From an uncultured Oscillospiraceae bacterium (GTDB taxonomy: Bacteria; Bacillota; Clostridia; Oscillospirales; Ruminococcaceae): DNA of 60,175 nt. The stretch is from contig CAJTSP010000003.1 in assembly GCA_910578965.1 (NCBI GenBank), positions 1 to 60,175 of the forward strand. The letters run 5' to 3'. Positions 8,895 to 16,337 of this stretch are shown here, piece by piece. Under the pieces are notes generated by a model. The model had not been told where the DNA came from and did no database searches. It saw only the letters and a list, made by a program, of their open reading frames with translations. A program made the translations under genes and the position numbers. Every line of letters begins with the position of its first letter. Position 1 is the first letter of the stretch.

Positions 8895-9038
8895 GCAAAA
8901 TCCTCTCTTTCCGGCGGGAGATGCCGCCCCCGCCCCTTGCTTTGGGCCCCGCTCCCTTGGCAGGCGTCTGCGCCGCTGCGCGGCAGGGTCCGGCCTATGC
9001 TTAGGGTATAAAAGGGAAAGCAGTATTCCCCCACCTTC

Positions 9039-9067
9039 ACTTTACGGTGCGGGCCCATGTTTGTCAA
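9039..9067 (-). promoter_or_regulatory. Probable promoter of the uxu operon
   Basis: On the minus strand TTGACA (9067-9062) is followed after 17 nt by TAAAGT (9044-9039). The predicted leader to uxuB is about 135 nt. The -35 is a perfect match and the -10 moderate. An operator-like TTGTATACTA lies about 95 nt upstream. Confidence 0.5.
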
Positions 9068-9161
9068 GCGCGAAAGGCCCAAAAAATCGCTCGGATTTTC
9101 GTTAGAAATCCCCCTATCCAACTGCCGCCCAATGTGTTATACTACATTCTGTATCATCAAA

Positions 9162-9171
9162 TTGTATACTA
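9162..9171. promoter_or_regulatory. Candidate GntR (FadR-type) operator upstream of the uxu operon
   Basis: TTGTATACTA fits the GT-N-AC core used by FadR-type GntR regulators, a group that includes hexuronate repressors. A near copy (GTTATACTAC) lies at 9136-9145. No GntR gene is in the window, so the assignment is tentative. Confidence 0.3.
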
Positions 9172-9245
9172 CCACCCCAGTTTACAGCGATAAAGCGTGG
9201 TTTCCGGTTTTGGACCCTTTTTGCCGCGCGCCGTAACGGGCTGAT

Positions 9246-9281
9246 GCAAAAGCGGGCGGCTCCAAGGCCGCCCGCTTTTGC
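9246..9281. terminator. Strong hairpin terminator, region 9.2-9.3 kb
   Basis: A perfect 15-bp stem, GCAAAAGCGGGCGGC (9246-9260) with its complement at 9267-9281 and a 6-nt loop. Because the stem base is A/T-rich, it can end transcription on either strand. It probably serves the PAP2 gene on the minus strand (145 nt downstream of its stop). The rest of 8895-9425 holds no gene that I can see. Confidence 0.7.
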
Positions 9282-9425
9282 ACTGCGTTCATTTTTTTAA
9301 AGCTGCTTTTTACAGCGTATATTTTGAGGCTGCGGCCCGCAGGCCCGGGGCGGGCTATCTGGCTGCGCAGCTCCCGAATGGCCGCCGAACGCCCTTTTCA
9401 AGGGAGCCGGGCCGGAACGGCTGCC

Positions 9426-9923
9426 CTATCCCAGCGCCCAAAAGCCCACCCAGCCAAAGGCCGCGCCAAGGGCTGCGCCGGCGGCCACATCCCGCACAAA
9501 GTGCACCCCGGCCAGCACCCGGGCCGGGGCCAGCAGGGCGGTGGCAAGCGCCATGGCCAGGCCAAGGGGCGGGCTGGCCCACCGGCAGGCCGCCGCAATC
9601 ACGGCCGCGCTCAGCAGATGCCGGCTGGGGAAGGAGCGGCCCTTCGTCTGCTTATTGATCAGCGGTTCAAGGCCGTACACCTCATAAGGGCGGGGCCTGT
9701 TTAATGCCGCCCGCAGGGCACTGCCCAGCGCAAACGCCGCCGCCGGCACCGCCATCGCGCGCCAGAGCCGTGCGTCCCGCCCCAGCGCCAGGCAGCCCAG
9801 CAGCCCAAGGTAGGCAAGGCAAACCAGCGCGGGCAGCAGCCGGTTGGCTGCCCGCAGCGCCCACAGCGCCGCCGGCCGGGCCAAAAACCAGCCGCGCACC
9901 GCCCGGTACCGCCGCTCGCCCAT
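9426..9923 (-). CDS. PAP2-family membrane phosphatase
   Basis: Type 2 phosphatidic-acid phosphatase family protein, 165 aa, with five or six hydrophobic segments. The three catalytic motifs appear in order as variants: RAALNRPRP (usually Kx6RP), FPSRH (usually PSGH) and ARVLAGVHFVRDV (SRx5Hx3D). The catalytic His residues and Asp are kept. Probable substrates are lipid phosphates such as undecaprenyl diphosphate or phosphatidylglycerol phosphate. ATG at 9923 has AAAGGGGG 9 nt upstream; the longer open frame is unlikely. It is transcribed alone, divergent from the DUF1846 gene. Confidence 0.85.
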   Translation of the reverse strand: MGERRYRAVRGWFLARPAALWALRAANRLLPALVCLAYLGLLGCLALGRDARLWRAMAVPAAAFALGSALRAALNRPRPYEVYGLEPLINKQTKGRSFPSRHLLSAAVIAAACRWASPPLGLAMALATALLAPARVLAGVHFVRDVAAGAALGAAFGWVGFWALG

Positions 9924-9951
9924 CCGATACCGCCCCCTTTGCTTTTTGGGT

Positions 9952-9981
9952 ATTGTAGCACATCCGCGCGCCGCGGCGCAA
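9952..9981 (-). promoter_or_regulatory. Promoter of the PAP2 gene
   Basis: Minus strand TTGCGC (9981-9976), 18-nt spacer, TACAAT (9957-9952) preceded by TGC, which gives an extended -10 element. The start codon follows about 28 nt later. Confidence 0.55.
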
Positions 9982-10140
9982 ATACCGGGAGTGGGAAAAG
10001 GGCAGACGCCGCCCGGCCCGCATCTGCCTGCCCGATACAAGCAGGCCCGGGGAGCCGGAGCGCCGGCCAGAGGGCGCCACGGCCCGCTTCCACCCGGCCC
10101 AACAGCCGGCAAAAAAGATGCGGCAAACCGCCGCCGGGCG

Positions 10141-10169
10141 TTGAAAACGCCGCCCGGGTATGATACCCT
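10141..10169 (+). promoter_or_regulatory. Possible promoter of the DUF1846 gene
   Basis: TTGAAA (10141-10146), 17-nt spacer, TACCCT (10164-10169). The -35 is good and the -10 weak. It is the only candidate seen in the 353-nt divergent gap 9924-10276, which is otherwise GC-rich and featureless. Confidence 0.3.
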
Positions 10170-10276
10170 AAAAAGTGTGGACGGGCATTGCACCGGCGGC
10201 CGGGGCAACGCGGCAGCCTTGCCGAAGGCCTTGTTTTTGAGCCGCGCCGCCGGGCTACAGTGGAGGAGGAGCATCT

Positions 10277-11764
10277 ATGCAGATCGGGTTTGACAACGGG
10301 CTGTACATCCAAAAGCAGACCGAGAATATCCTTGCGCGGATTGAACGGTTCAGCGGCAAGCTGTACCTGGAGTTTGGCGGCAAGCTGTTTGACGATTACC
10401 ACGCCGCGCGGGTACTGCCGGGCTTCCATGCAGACGGCAAGATCCGCCTTTTGCAGGAGCTGCGCAGCAAAACCGAGATCATCTTTACGGTAAACGCCGG
10501 CGACATCGAAAAAACCAAAATCCGGGCCGACCTCGGCATCAGCTATGACATGGAGGTACTGCGGCTGATCGACGACATCTCGGCCCTGGGCATCGGGGTC
10601 AACAGTGTGGTCATTACCCAGTACACCGGCCAGCCGGCTGCCCAGGGCTTTGCCGCCAAGCTGGAAAGCCGGGGAGTGCGCCACTACATCCACCGGCCGA
10701 TTGCCGGGTACCCCGCCGCCACCGAGTATATCTGCAGCGACGAGGGCTATGGCGCAAACCCCTATATCGAAACCACCAAGCCGCTGGTGGTGGTTACCGC
10801 GCCGGGGCCGGGCAGCGGCAAGCTGGCCACCTGCCTGTCGCAGGTGTACCACGAGTATAAGCGCGGGGTGATGGCCGGCTACGCCAAGTTCGAGACCTTC
10901 CCGATCTGGAACCTGCCGCTCAAGCATCCGGTGAACCTGGCCTACGAGGCCGCCACCGCCGACCTGGCCGACGTGAACATGATCGACCCCTTCCACTTAG
11001 AAGCCTACGGTGAGACGACGGTAAACTACAACCGGGATGTGGAGGCCTTCCCCATTGTACAAACCATCCTTGCGCGGATCACCGGCAACAAGGATTTTTA
11101 TCGCAGCCCCACCGATATGGGGGTCAATATGGCAGGCTATGCCATCTTTGACGATGAGGTGGTGCGCCGGGCCGCCTGCCAGGAGGTGCTGCGCCGGTAC
11201 TACAAGGCCGCCTGCGATTACAAGCAGGGCAAAGGCAGCGCCGCCTCGCTGCACAAGATCGAGAACATTTTGCAGCAGCTACACATCTCCCCTGCCGACC
11301 GGGCGGTGGCCGGGCCGGCGCTGGAGCGGCTGCGGGAAACCGGGCGGCCGGCGGCGGCCATCCAACTGCCGGACGGCCGGGTCGTTACCGGCAAGGCCAG
11401 CGATCTGATGAGCGCATCGAGCGCCACGGTTCTCAACAGCATCAAAGCGCTGGCCGGCATCCAGGACATCACCCTGATCCGCCCGGAGGTTTTGCAGCCG
11501 ATCCTGCGGCTCAAGATCGACATGCTGGGCAGCCGCTCAAGCGTATTAAAGGTGGACGACGTGCTGGCCGGGCTGGCGGTGAGCGCCGCCACCGAGCCCA
11601 GCGCCGCAAGCGCGCTGGCCGCCCTGCCCCTTTTGCGGGACTGCGAGATGCACTCCACCCAGATGCTGCATACCGGCGACGAGGGCACCCTGCGCAAGCT
11701 GGGGCTGCGGCTTACAATGGAGCCGGTGTTCCCGGGCAAGGACCTGTTTTTCTGCGTGCGCTGA
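10277..11764 (+). CDS. DUF1846 domain-containing protein
   Basis: Conserved protein of 495 aa, the usual DUF1846 length. The opening (GFDNGLYIQKQTENILARI, then LYLEFGGKLFDDYHAARVLPGF) is characteristic of the family, and the segment VVVTAPGPGSGKLATCLSQVYH resembles a P-loop-like phosphate-binding loop. The family is common in Firmicutes and actinobacteria; structures are known but the reaction is not. GGAGGAGG at 10262-10269 precedes the ATG. A GC-rich hairpin follows the stop (11781-11807) but has no T tract on this strand. Confidence 0.93.
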   Translation: MQIGFDNGLYIQKQTENILARIERFSGKLYLEFGGKLFDDYHAARVLPGFHADGKIRLLQELRSKTEIIFTVNAGDIEKTKIRADLGISYDMEVLRLIDDISALGIGVNSVVITQYTGQPAAQGFAAKLESRGVRHYIHRPIAGYPAATEYICSDEGYGANPYIETTKPLVVVTAPGPGSGKLATCLSQVYHEYKRGVMAGYAKFETFPIWNLPLKHPVNLAYEAATADLADVNMIDPFHLEAYGETTVNYNRDVEAFPIVQTILARITGNKDFYRSPTDMGVNMAGYAIFDDEVVRRAACQEVLRRYYKAACDYKQGKGSAASLHKIENILQQLHISPADRAVAGPALERLRETGRPAAAIQLPDGRVVTGKASDLMSASSATVLNSIKALAGIQDITLIRPEVLQPILRLKIDMLGSRSSVLKVDDVLAGLAVSAATEPSAASALAALPLLRDCEMHSTQMLHTGDEGTLRKLGLRLTMEPVFPGKDLFFCVR

Positions 11765-11882
11765 GCCCTTAAAAACGGCCGGCCCCGCCGAGCCAACGGG
11801 CGGGGCCAAAGGAGCAGGCAGGGACAAGGAACGGCAAATAGGCAGGCGCGGCCGGCGGGCCGCCGGCTGGGGGGTATGGGAC

Positions 11883-13166
11883 GTGAATGGCATCAGGGAA
11901 CGGCTGTACGCTTATATCGAAACCAAACGGCGGCTAACCCTGCCCTACTTTTTGGCGCTGGGCAGGTGGTATCTGCTGGCGGCGGGGATGGGCCTTTTGT
12001 GCGGCGGGATAGGCGCGGCGTTCAGCCATGCCATCGGTGCGGCCACCGCTCTGCGGGCCGCCGCGCCCTGGCTGGTGTTTTTGCTGCCGGCGGCCGGCCT
12101 TGCCATTGCGGGGCTGTACCATCTGGGCGGCATGGACAACGACCGGGGCACCAACCTGATCCTGGAGGGGGCGCGGGCCGAGGGCCAGCCGCCCCTGCGG
12201 CTGGCCGCGCTGATCTTTGCGGGCACGGTACTGACCCATCTGTGCGGCGGATCGTCCGGGCGGGAAGGCGCGGCGCTACAGATAGGCGGCTGCATGGGTA
12301 GCTGGCTGGCCCGGCGGATGCACCTGGCCACCGAAAACCGGGTGATGCTGCTGCTGTGCGGCATGAGCGGGCTGTTCAGCGCCCTGTTTGGCACCCCGGT
12401 GGCGGCGGCAGTGTTCAGCATTGAGGTGGCCAGCGTGGGCATTTTTCAAAACGCAGCGCTTTTCCCCTGCATCCTGAGCGCGACCGCCGCCAGCCAGCTT
12501 GCAGGGCTTTTAGGGGTGCGCCCGGTCGCCTACGCCCTGGCCGAGCCGGCCGCGGCCAACGGCTGGCTGGTTTTGGCCACTGCGCTTTTGGGGCTGGGCT
12601 GCGCGGCGGTGAGCATTTTGTTTTGCAGCGCCATGCACAAGGCCCACCGCCTGTATGTGCGCTGCTTTTCCAACCCCTTTTGGCGGGCGGCAGCGGGCGG
12701 CGGGTTGGTGGCCCTGCTCACCCTTTTATGCGGTACCGGCGCTTACAACGGCGCGGGCGGCGAGGCGATCCAGGCCGCGCTGGCCGGCAAGGCGGGCGGC
12801 TGGATGTTCCTTTTGAAGACCCTTTTTACGGCGCTCACCCTCGGCGCAGGCTTTAAGGGCGGCGAGATCGTGCCCTCCTTTTTTGTGGGCGCAACCTTCG
12901 GCTGCGTGCTGGGCGGCTGGCTGGGGCTCGGCCCCGGCTTTGGGGCGGCTCTGGGGCTCATCGCAGTCTTCTGTGGGGTAACCAACTGCCCGCTGGCCAG
13001 CATTTTGCTGAGCGTAGAGATGTTTGGCAGCGAGCGCCTGGCCCTGTTTGCGCTGGCCTGCGCGGTAAGCTACTTTATGAGCGGGCGTTACAGCCTGTAC
13101 GACAGCCAAAAATTAGCCCTGCCCAAGCTATCCCTCTCGTTTGAGGACACCGTGCACATGCATTGA
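11883..13166 (+). CDS. ClC-family chloride channel/antiporter
   Basis: Voltage-gated chloride channel family membrane protein, 427 aa, about ten hydrophobic helices. The anion-selectivity signature GGSSGREGAALQIGG (residues about 116-130, family GxxxGREGP) is present with Ala for the usual Pro, and AGFKGGEIVPSFFVGATFG matches the second pore motif. A GTG start at 11883 follows a G-rich stretch. No CBS domains. The gating Glu position of transporters (GREGP) is retained, so H+/Cl- exchange or fluoride export is possible. It stands alone on the plus strand. Confidence 0.9.
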   Translation: MNGIRERLYAYIETKRRLTLPYFLALGRWYLLAAGMGLLCGGIGAAFSHAIGAATALRAAAPWLVFLLPAAGLAIAGLYHLGGMDNDRGTNLILEGARAEGQPPLRLAALIFAGTVLTHLCGGSSGREGAALQIGGCMGSWLARRMHLATENRVMLLLCGMSGLFSALFGTPVAAAVFSIEVASVGIFQNAALFPCILSATAASQLAGLLGVRPVAYALAEPAAANGWLVLATALLGLGCAAVSILFCSAMHKAHRLYVRCFSNPFWRAAAGGGLVALLTLLCGTGAYNGAGGEAIQAALAGKAGGWMFLLKTLFTALTLGAGFKGGEIVPSFFVGATFGCVLGGWLGLGPGFGAALGLIAVFCGVTNCPLASILLSVEMFGSERLALFALACAVSYFMSGRYSLYDSQKLALPKLSLSFEDTVHMH

Positions 13167-13264
13167 GCCCTGCGGCCTCCCGGCGTATCCTGGATGCCTG
13201 CGCACGAGTGTAGCCGGCCCGCACAAGGCATCGGCTTATATGCGGGCGGGGAACGGGCTTTTCC

Positions 13265-13316
13265 CATACATAAAGAAGGCCCACCCCCCTGTCCGGGGCA
13301 TTATGTATGATTTTTG
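13265..13316 (+). terminator. Terminator after the ClC gene
   Basis: CATACATAA (13265-13273) pairs perfectly with TTATGTATG (13301-13309), with an inner CCCC/GGGG helix, then TTTTT at 13311-13315. The right arm overlaps the stop of the converging DUF1801 gene. Confidence 0.55.
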
Positions 13317-13711
13317 GCCTGCCAGCACCACGCGGCGATCTCGGCAATCAGTTCCAGCGGAACGGGCTTTGTGTAAGGGAATTGGATCGTACCCTTGCTG
13401 CTTTTATACCCTGCCAGCCTCTCGCCAAACGCTTCGGCCGCTTCGGCGCCCGCATACACGCCGAGGTGGTTTTTATTAGCTGCAAAATGGATGATATTTT
13501 GCCCCTTCCAAAAGGTGGGCATACTCCAGGAGATTCGTTCCTCGGCGTTTGGGATCGCTGCCCGGATTGCTCCGCGCACTGCCCTAAGGACCGGCTGCAC
13601 ATCCTCCGGCTGGGCAAGAATATATTCATCCATCGTTACGGGCCTTTGGCCGCAGTAATGGGATTGGTTCTTCTTTTTGAATAGGCGGCCGCACCTCGGG
13701 CAAGCCCACAT
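13301..13711 (-). CDS. DUF1801 (YdhG-like) protein with N-terminal zinc ribbon
   Basis: Protein of 136 aa. The N-terminus CPRCGRLFKKKNQSHYC carries a CxxC plus HxC pattern typical of a short zinc ribbon. It is followed by a DUF1801 domain (AIPNAEERISWSMPTFWKGQNIIHFAANKNHLGVYAG; key residues are the SWSMPTF strand and the KNHLGVY strand, and GTIQFPYTKPVP). DUF1801 proteins are sometimes called iron chaperones by homology to frataxin-like folds, with no firm function. ATG at 13711 has GAGGGGAACG upstream. It converges on the ClC gene. Confidence 0.85.
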   Translation of the reverse strand: MWACPRCGRLFKKKNQSHYCGQRPVTMDEYILAQPEDVQPVLRAVRGAIRAAIPNAEERISWSMPTFWKGQNIIHFAANKNHLGVYAGAEAAEAFGERLAGYKSSKGTIQFPYTKPVPLELIAEIAAWCWQAKNHT

Positions 13712-13756
13712 GGATCGTTCCCCTCCCTCTTGTTCTGTTCCTCCGCCCGGTTTTGC

Positions 13757-14521
13757 TCAGCGCAGGCCCAGATCCCGCAGGATGGCGCGGCGGGTATCCA
13801 GCGCAAGGCCGGCTAACTGGGCAAGGCGCTCGGGGCCCATATGCGGCACAAGGCTGGATATGGAAAACGCCGCCTCTGCCTTGCCGGCCGGCCCCGGCAG
13901 GGCCAGCGCAATGCAGCGGATACCCAGCTCGTTTTCCTCATCATCTACCGCATAGCCCTGCGCACGCACCTGCGAAAGCTGTTCCAGCAGGCGCGGCAGG
14001 CTGGTAATGGTGTGCTCGGTGAGCTTTCGATGGCTGCTCCGCCGCCATACCTCCTCCACCTCGGCGTAAGGCAGGCTTGCCAGAATCGCCTTGCCCACCC
14101 CGGTGCAGTACATGGGCGAGCGCATGCCCACCCGACTGGACATGCGCATACCGCCCGCCTCGGCCTTGTAGATATACACGATGTCTGCCCCATCCCGGAT
14201 AACCAGGTGCACCGCCTCACCGATCCGGTTTGCCAGCCGGTCCAGATGCGGGCGCGCGATGCCCATCACGTCCATATCGTTCACGATACCGCTGGACAGC
14301 TCAAACATCTTGAGGGTCAGCCGGTATTTGGTAGAAAAACTGTCCTGCACCGCGTATCCCAACTGGGTAAGGCTTGCCAGCAGCCGGTGCGCGGTACTTT
14401 TAGCCAGCCCGCTCTCGCTTGCAAGCTGCTGCAGGCCCACCCCGCCCGGATGCGCCGCCAGCACCTCAATGATGGTAAAAATGCGCTCCACGCTCTGCAC
14501 CCCGCCCGCTTCCTGCGGCAT
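13757..14521 (-). CDS. IclR-family transcriptional regulator
   Basis: IclR-type regulator of 254 aa. An N-terminal winged helix (VQSVERIFTIIEVLAAH, then LASESGLAKSTAHRLLASLTQLGY, residues about 8-65) is followed by the ligand-binding domain with YCTGVGKAILASLP and a C-terminal GIRCIALALPGPAGKAEAAFSIS strand set. ATG at 14521 has GAGGGGAGGG upstream. It lies 190 nt downstream of malic enzyme on the same strand. Targets cannot be read; the malic enzyme promoter or the uronate genes are reasonable candidates, since IclR proteins often control carbon acid pathways. Confidence 0.92.
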   Translation of the reverse strand: MPQEAGGVQSVERIFTIIEVLAAHPGGVGLQQLASESGLAKSTAHRLLASLTQLGYAVQDSFSTKYRLTLKMFELSSGIVNDMDVMGIARPHLDRLANRIGEAVHLVIRDGADIVYIYKAEAGGMRMSSRVGMRSPMYCTGVGKAILASLPYAEVEEVWRRSSHRKLTEHTITSLPRLLEQLSQVRAQGYAVDDEENELGIRCIALALPGPAGKAEAAFSISSLVPHMGPERLAQLAGLALDTRRAILRDLGLR

Positions 14522-14671
14522 CCAAAGCCCTCCCCTCTTTCTTGCATCGGCGGCCCCTGGCCGCACCGTTTTTTGCGGCGGCGCACCCCTTGGCAAAACG
14601 CAAGCTTTTCTGCCCCAGCGGATGCGGCTCCACCGCCGGCATGTACCGCGTTGTTTCCTTATAAGGCCATA

Positions 14672-14700
14672 GGGCCGCCGCAGGGGGCGGCCCCTTTTTT
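14672..14700 (+). terminator. Rho-independent hairpin downstream of malic enzyme
   Basis: GGGCCGCC (14672-14679) pairs with GGCGGCCC (14686-14693), then TTTTTT (14695-14700). The T tract is on the plus strand, yet the genes on both sides are on the minus strand. It may block antisense reading or merely act as a hairpin after malic enzyme. Confidence 0.4.
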
Positions 14701-14710
14701 CCGCCGGGCT

Positions 14711-15883
14711 TTACCCCTCCCGGGCTGCGCCGCTTACCCGTGCCGCTTCGGCCACCGCGGCGGCCACCGCGTTTGCCACCCGGGGGTCGAAGGGGCTGGG
14801 GATAATGTAATCCTCCCTGAGCTCTTCGGGGGATACCAGCCCCGCGATTGCTTTGGCCGCGGCCAGCTTCATGGCAGGGTTGATGTCCCGCGCGCGGACC
14901 GACAGCGCCCCCTTAAAGATGCCAGGGAAGGCCAGCACGTTGTTGATCTGGTTGGCAAAATCGCTGCGGCCGGTGCCCACCACCCGCACGCCGGCGGCCC
15001 TGGCCTCGTCCGGCAGGATCTCGGGGGTGGGGTTTGCCATTGCAAACACCACCGCGTCCTTTGCCATGCCTGCCGCCATTTGGGGGCTGAGCGCGCCGGG
15101 CACCGACACCCCGATGAACACATCCGCCCCCTGCACCGCCTCGGCGAGGGTCCTGCCCACCGGCTGGGTGACGCCGGCCAGCCACTGCTTGTGGTCGGCA
15201 AGGCCGGCCGGCCGGCCCGGGTAGAGCACCCCGTGCTCGTCCACCGCCGTGATCTGCTTTGCGCCGGCGGCCATAAGCATGCGGATGATGGCGGTGCCCG
15301 CCGCCCCCGGCCCGTTCAGGACGATCCGCACCTGCCCGATCTCCTTTTTGACCAGCGCCAGCGCGTTGAGCAGCGCCGCCGTGACCACGATGCCGGTGCC
15401 GTGCTGGTCGTCGTGGAAGACCGGGATGTCCAGCTTTTCCTCCAGCACCCGCTCGATCTCAAAGCACTCGGGGCTGCGGATGTCCTCTAAGTTTATCCCG
15501 CCAAACCCCGGCGCGATCAGCTCCACCGCTCGGATGACCTCGGCCGGGTCTTTGGTGTCCAGGCAGATGGGGAAAGCGTCCACCCCGCCGAATTCCTTAA
15601 AAAGAATCGCCTTGCCCTCCATCACCGGCAGCGCCGCCTTGGGCCCGATGTCCCCCAGGCCCAGCACCGCCGTGCCGTTGGTGACCACCGCCACCATCCG
15701 GCCCTTGCAGGTGTAGCGGTAGGCCTGGGCCTCGTCCTCCCGGATACGGCGGCAGGGCTCGGCCACCCCCGGCGTGTAAGCGGTGGCAAGATCGTCCCGG
15801 GTTTTTACCGGCACCCTGCTCACTGTCTCCAGCTTGCCCCTGTACTGCCCGTGCAGGCGCAGGGCCTCGGCGCTGTAATCCAT
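14711..15883 (-). CDS. NAD(P)-dependent malic enzyme
   Basis: Oxidative malate decarboxylase (malate to pyruvate, EC 1.1.1.38-40), 390 aa, the short bacterial form without a phosphotransacetylase tail. Motifs in order: AYTPGVAEPCRRI, TNGTAVLGLGDIGPKAALPVMEGKA (catalytic region), GGINLEDI, HDDQHGTGIV (metal site) and the nucleotide fold VLNGPGAAGTAIIRML. ATG at 15883 is chosen over the upstream frame because AAAGGGG lies about 10 nt before it and the protein then starts at the normal family position. A promoter lies about 225 nt upstream, leaving a long GC-rich leader. Confidence 0.94.
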   Translation of the reverse strand: MDYSAEALRLHGQYRGKLETVSRVPVKTRDDLATAYTPGVAEPCRRIREDEAQAYRYTCKGRMVAVVTNGTAVLGLGDIGPKAALPVMEGKAILFKEFGGVDAFPICLDTKDPAEVIRAVELIAPGFGGINLEDIRSPECFEIERVLEEKLDIPVFHDDQHGTGIVVTAALLNALALVKKEIGQVRIVLNGPGAAGTAIIRMLMAAGAKQITAVDEHGVLYPGRPAGLADHKQWLAGVTQPVGRTLAEAVQGADVFIGVSVPGALSPQMAAGMAKDAVVFAMANPTPEILPDEARAAGVRVVGTGRSDFANQINNVLAFPGIFKGALSVRARDINPAMKLAAAKAIAGLVSPEELREDYIIPSPFDPRVANAVAAAVAEAARVSGAAREG

Positions 15884-16107
15884 ATCTGCGTTTCCCCTTT
15901 CCTTACATCCCTTATCAGGCGGTGGCGGCAGCCCTTGGCACCTTAAGTAAGGGCGAGACCCCCCTCTTTGCCCAGCGGCGCGGCGCCGCATCCCTCCCTT
16001 GCGCGACCGGCGCCGCCCGGCAGGGCCCTGTGGGGCGTCGGCCTGTTTTGCCGCCCCCGTCTCTTGGGGCGGCCCGGGCCCGGCGCCGCCGGGTGCCTTT
16101 GTTTTTC

Positions 16108-16136
16108 ATTATACCGCCCTATGGGTCCCTTTTCCA
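16108..16136 (-). promoter_or_regulatory. Promoter of malic enzyme
   Basis: Minus strand TGGAAA (16136-16131), 17-nt spacer, perfect TATAAT (16113-16108). The leader to malic enzyme (about 220 nt, 15884-16105) is very GC-rich, with several possible hairpins such as GCCGCCCC/GGGGCGGC at 16050-16072. Confidence 0.5.
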
Positions 16137-16173
16137 GCCTATATGTCAATATTTTGCCCTTATTTTATACAAA

Positions 16174-16183
16174 TGGTATACAA
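16174..16183. promoter_or_regulatory. Operator-like motif between malic enzyme and the prolyl isomerase
   Basis: Read on the minus strand this is TTGTATACCA, nearly the same as TTGTATACTA at 9162-9171 before the uxu operon. On the plus strand TATACAAA also occurs twice, 11 nt apart (from 16166). A shared regulator is possible. Confidence 0.25.
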
Positions 16184-16238
16184 AAGCTACGATTTTGTGA
16201 ATTTTTGCCGCTTTACCCTTTTGGGGCGGCAAATGGTG

Positions 16239-16244
16239 TATAAT
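16239..16244 (+). promoter_or_regulatory. Candidate -10 box for the prolyl isomerase-sda operon
   Basis: Perfect TATAAT about 94 nt before the start of the lipoprotein gene. No good -35 is seen 17 nt upstream (CCCTTT), so an activator or an unusual -35 would be needed. Confidence 0.35.
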
Positions 16245-16337
16245 AAGAGGAATCGAGAATGGGGTTGTATTGCTCTGGCTATGTCTACAGGCCGGGCGTT
16301 TGGGGCATCCCCCATACCATACAGGAGGGTTTTGACC

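Noticed and set aside
11781..11807. Terminator after the DUF1846 gene
   Set aside because: GGCCCCGCC/GGCGGGGCC forms a good stem but is followed by AAAGGAG on the plus strand, not T residues; the T tract is on the minus strand where no gene needs it.
14672..14700. Riboswitch or attenuator between malic enzyme and the IclR gene
   Set aside because: Only a simple hairpin with a plus-strand T tract is present; nothing supports a ligand-binding structure.
15999..16337. N-terminal extension of the prolyl isomerase ORF
   Set aside because: The open frame crosses two promoters and has no ribosome site; the TTG at 16338 with AGGAGGG gives a proper lipoprotein signal.
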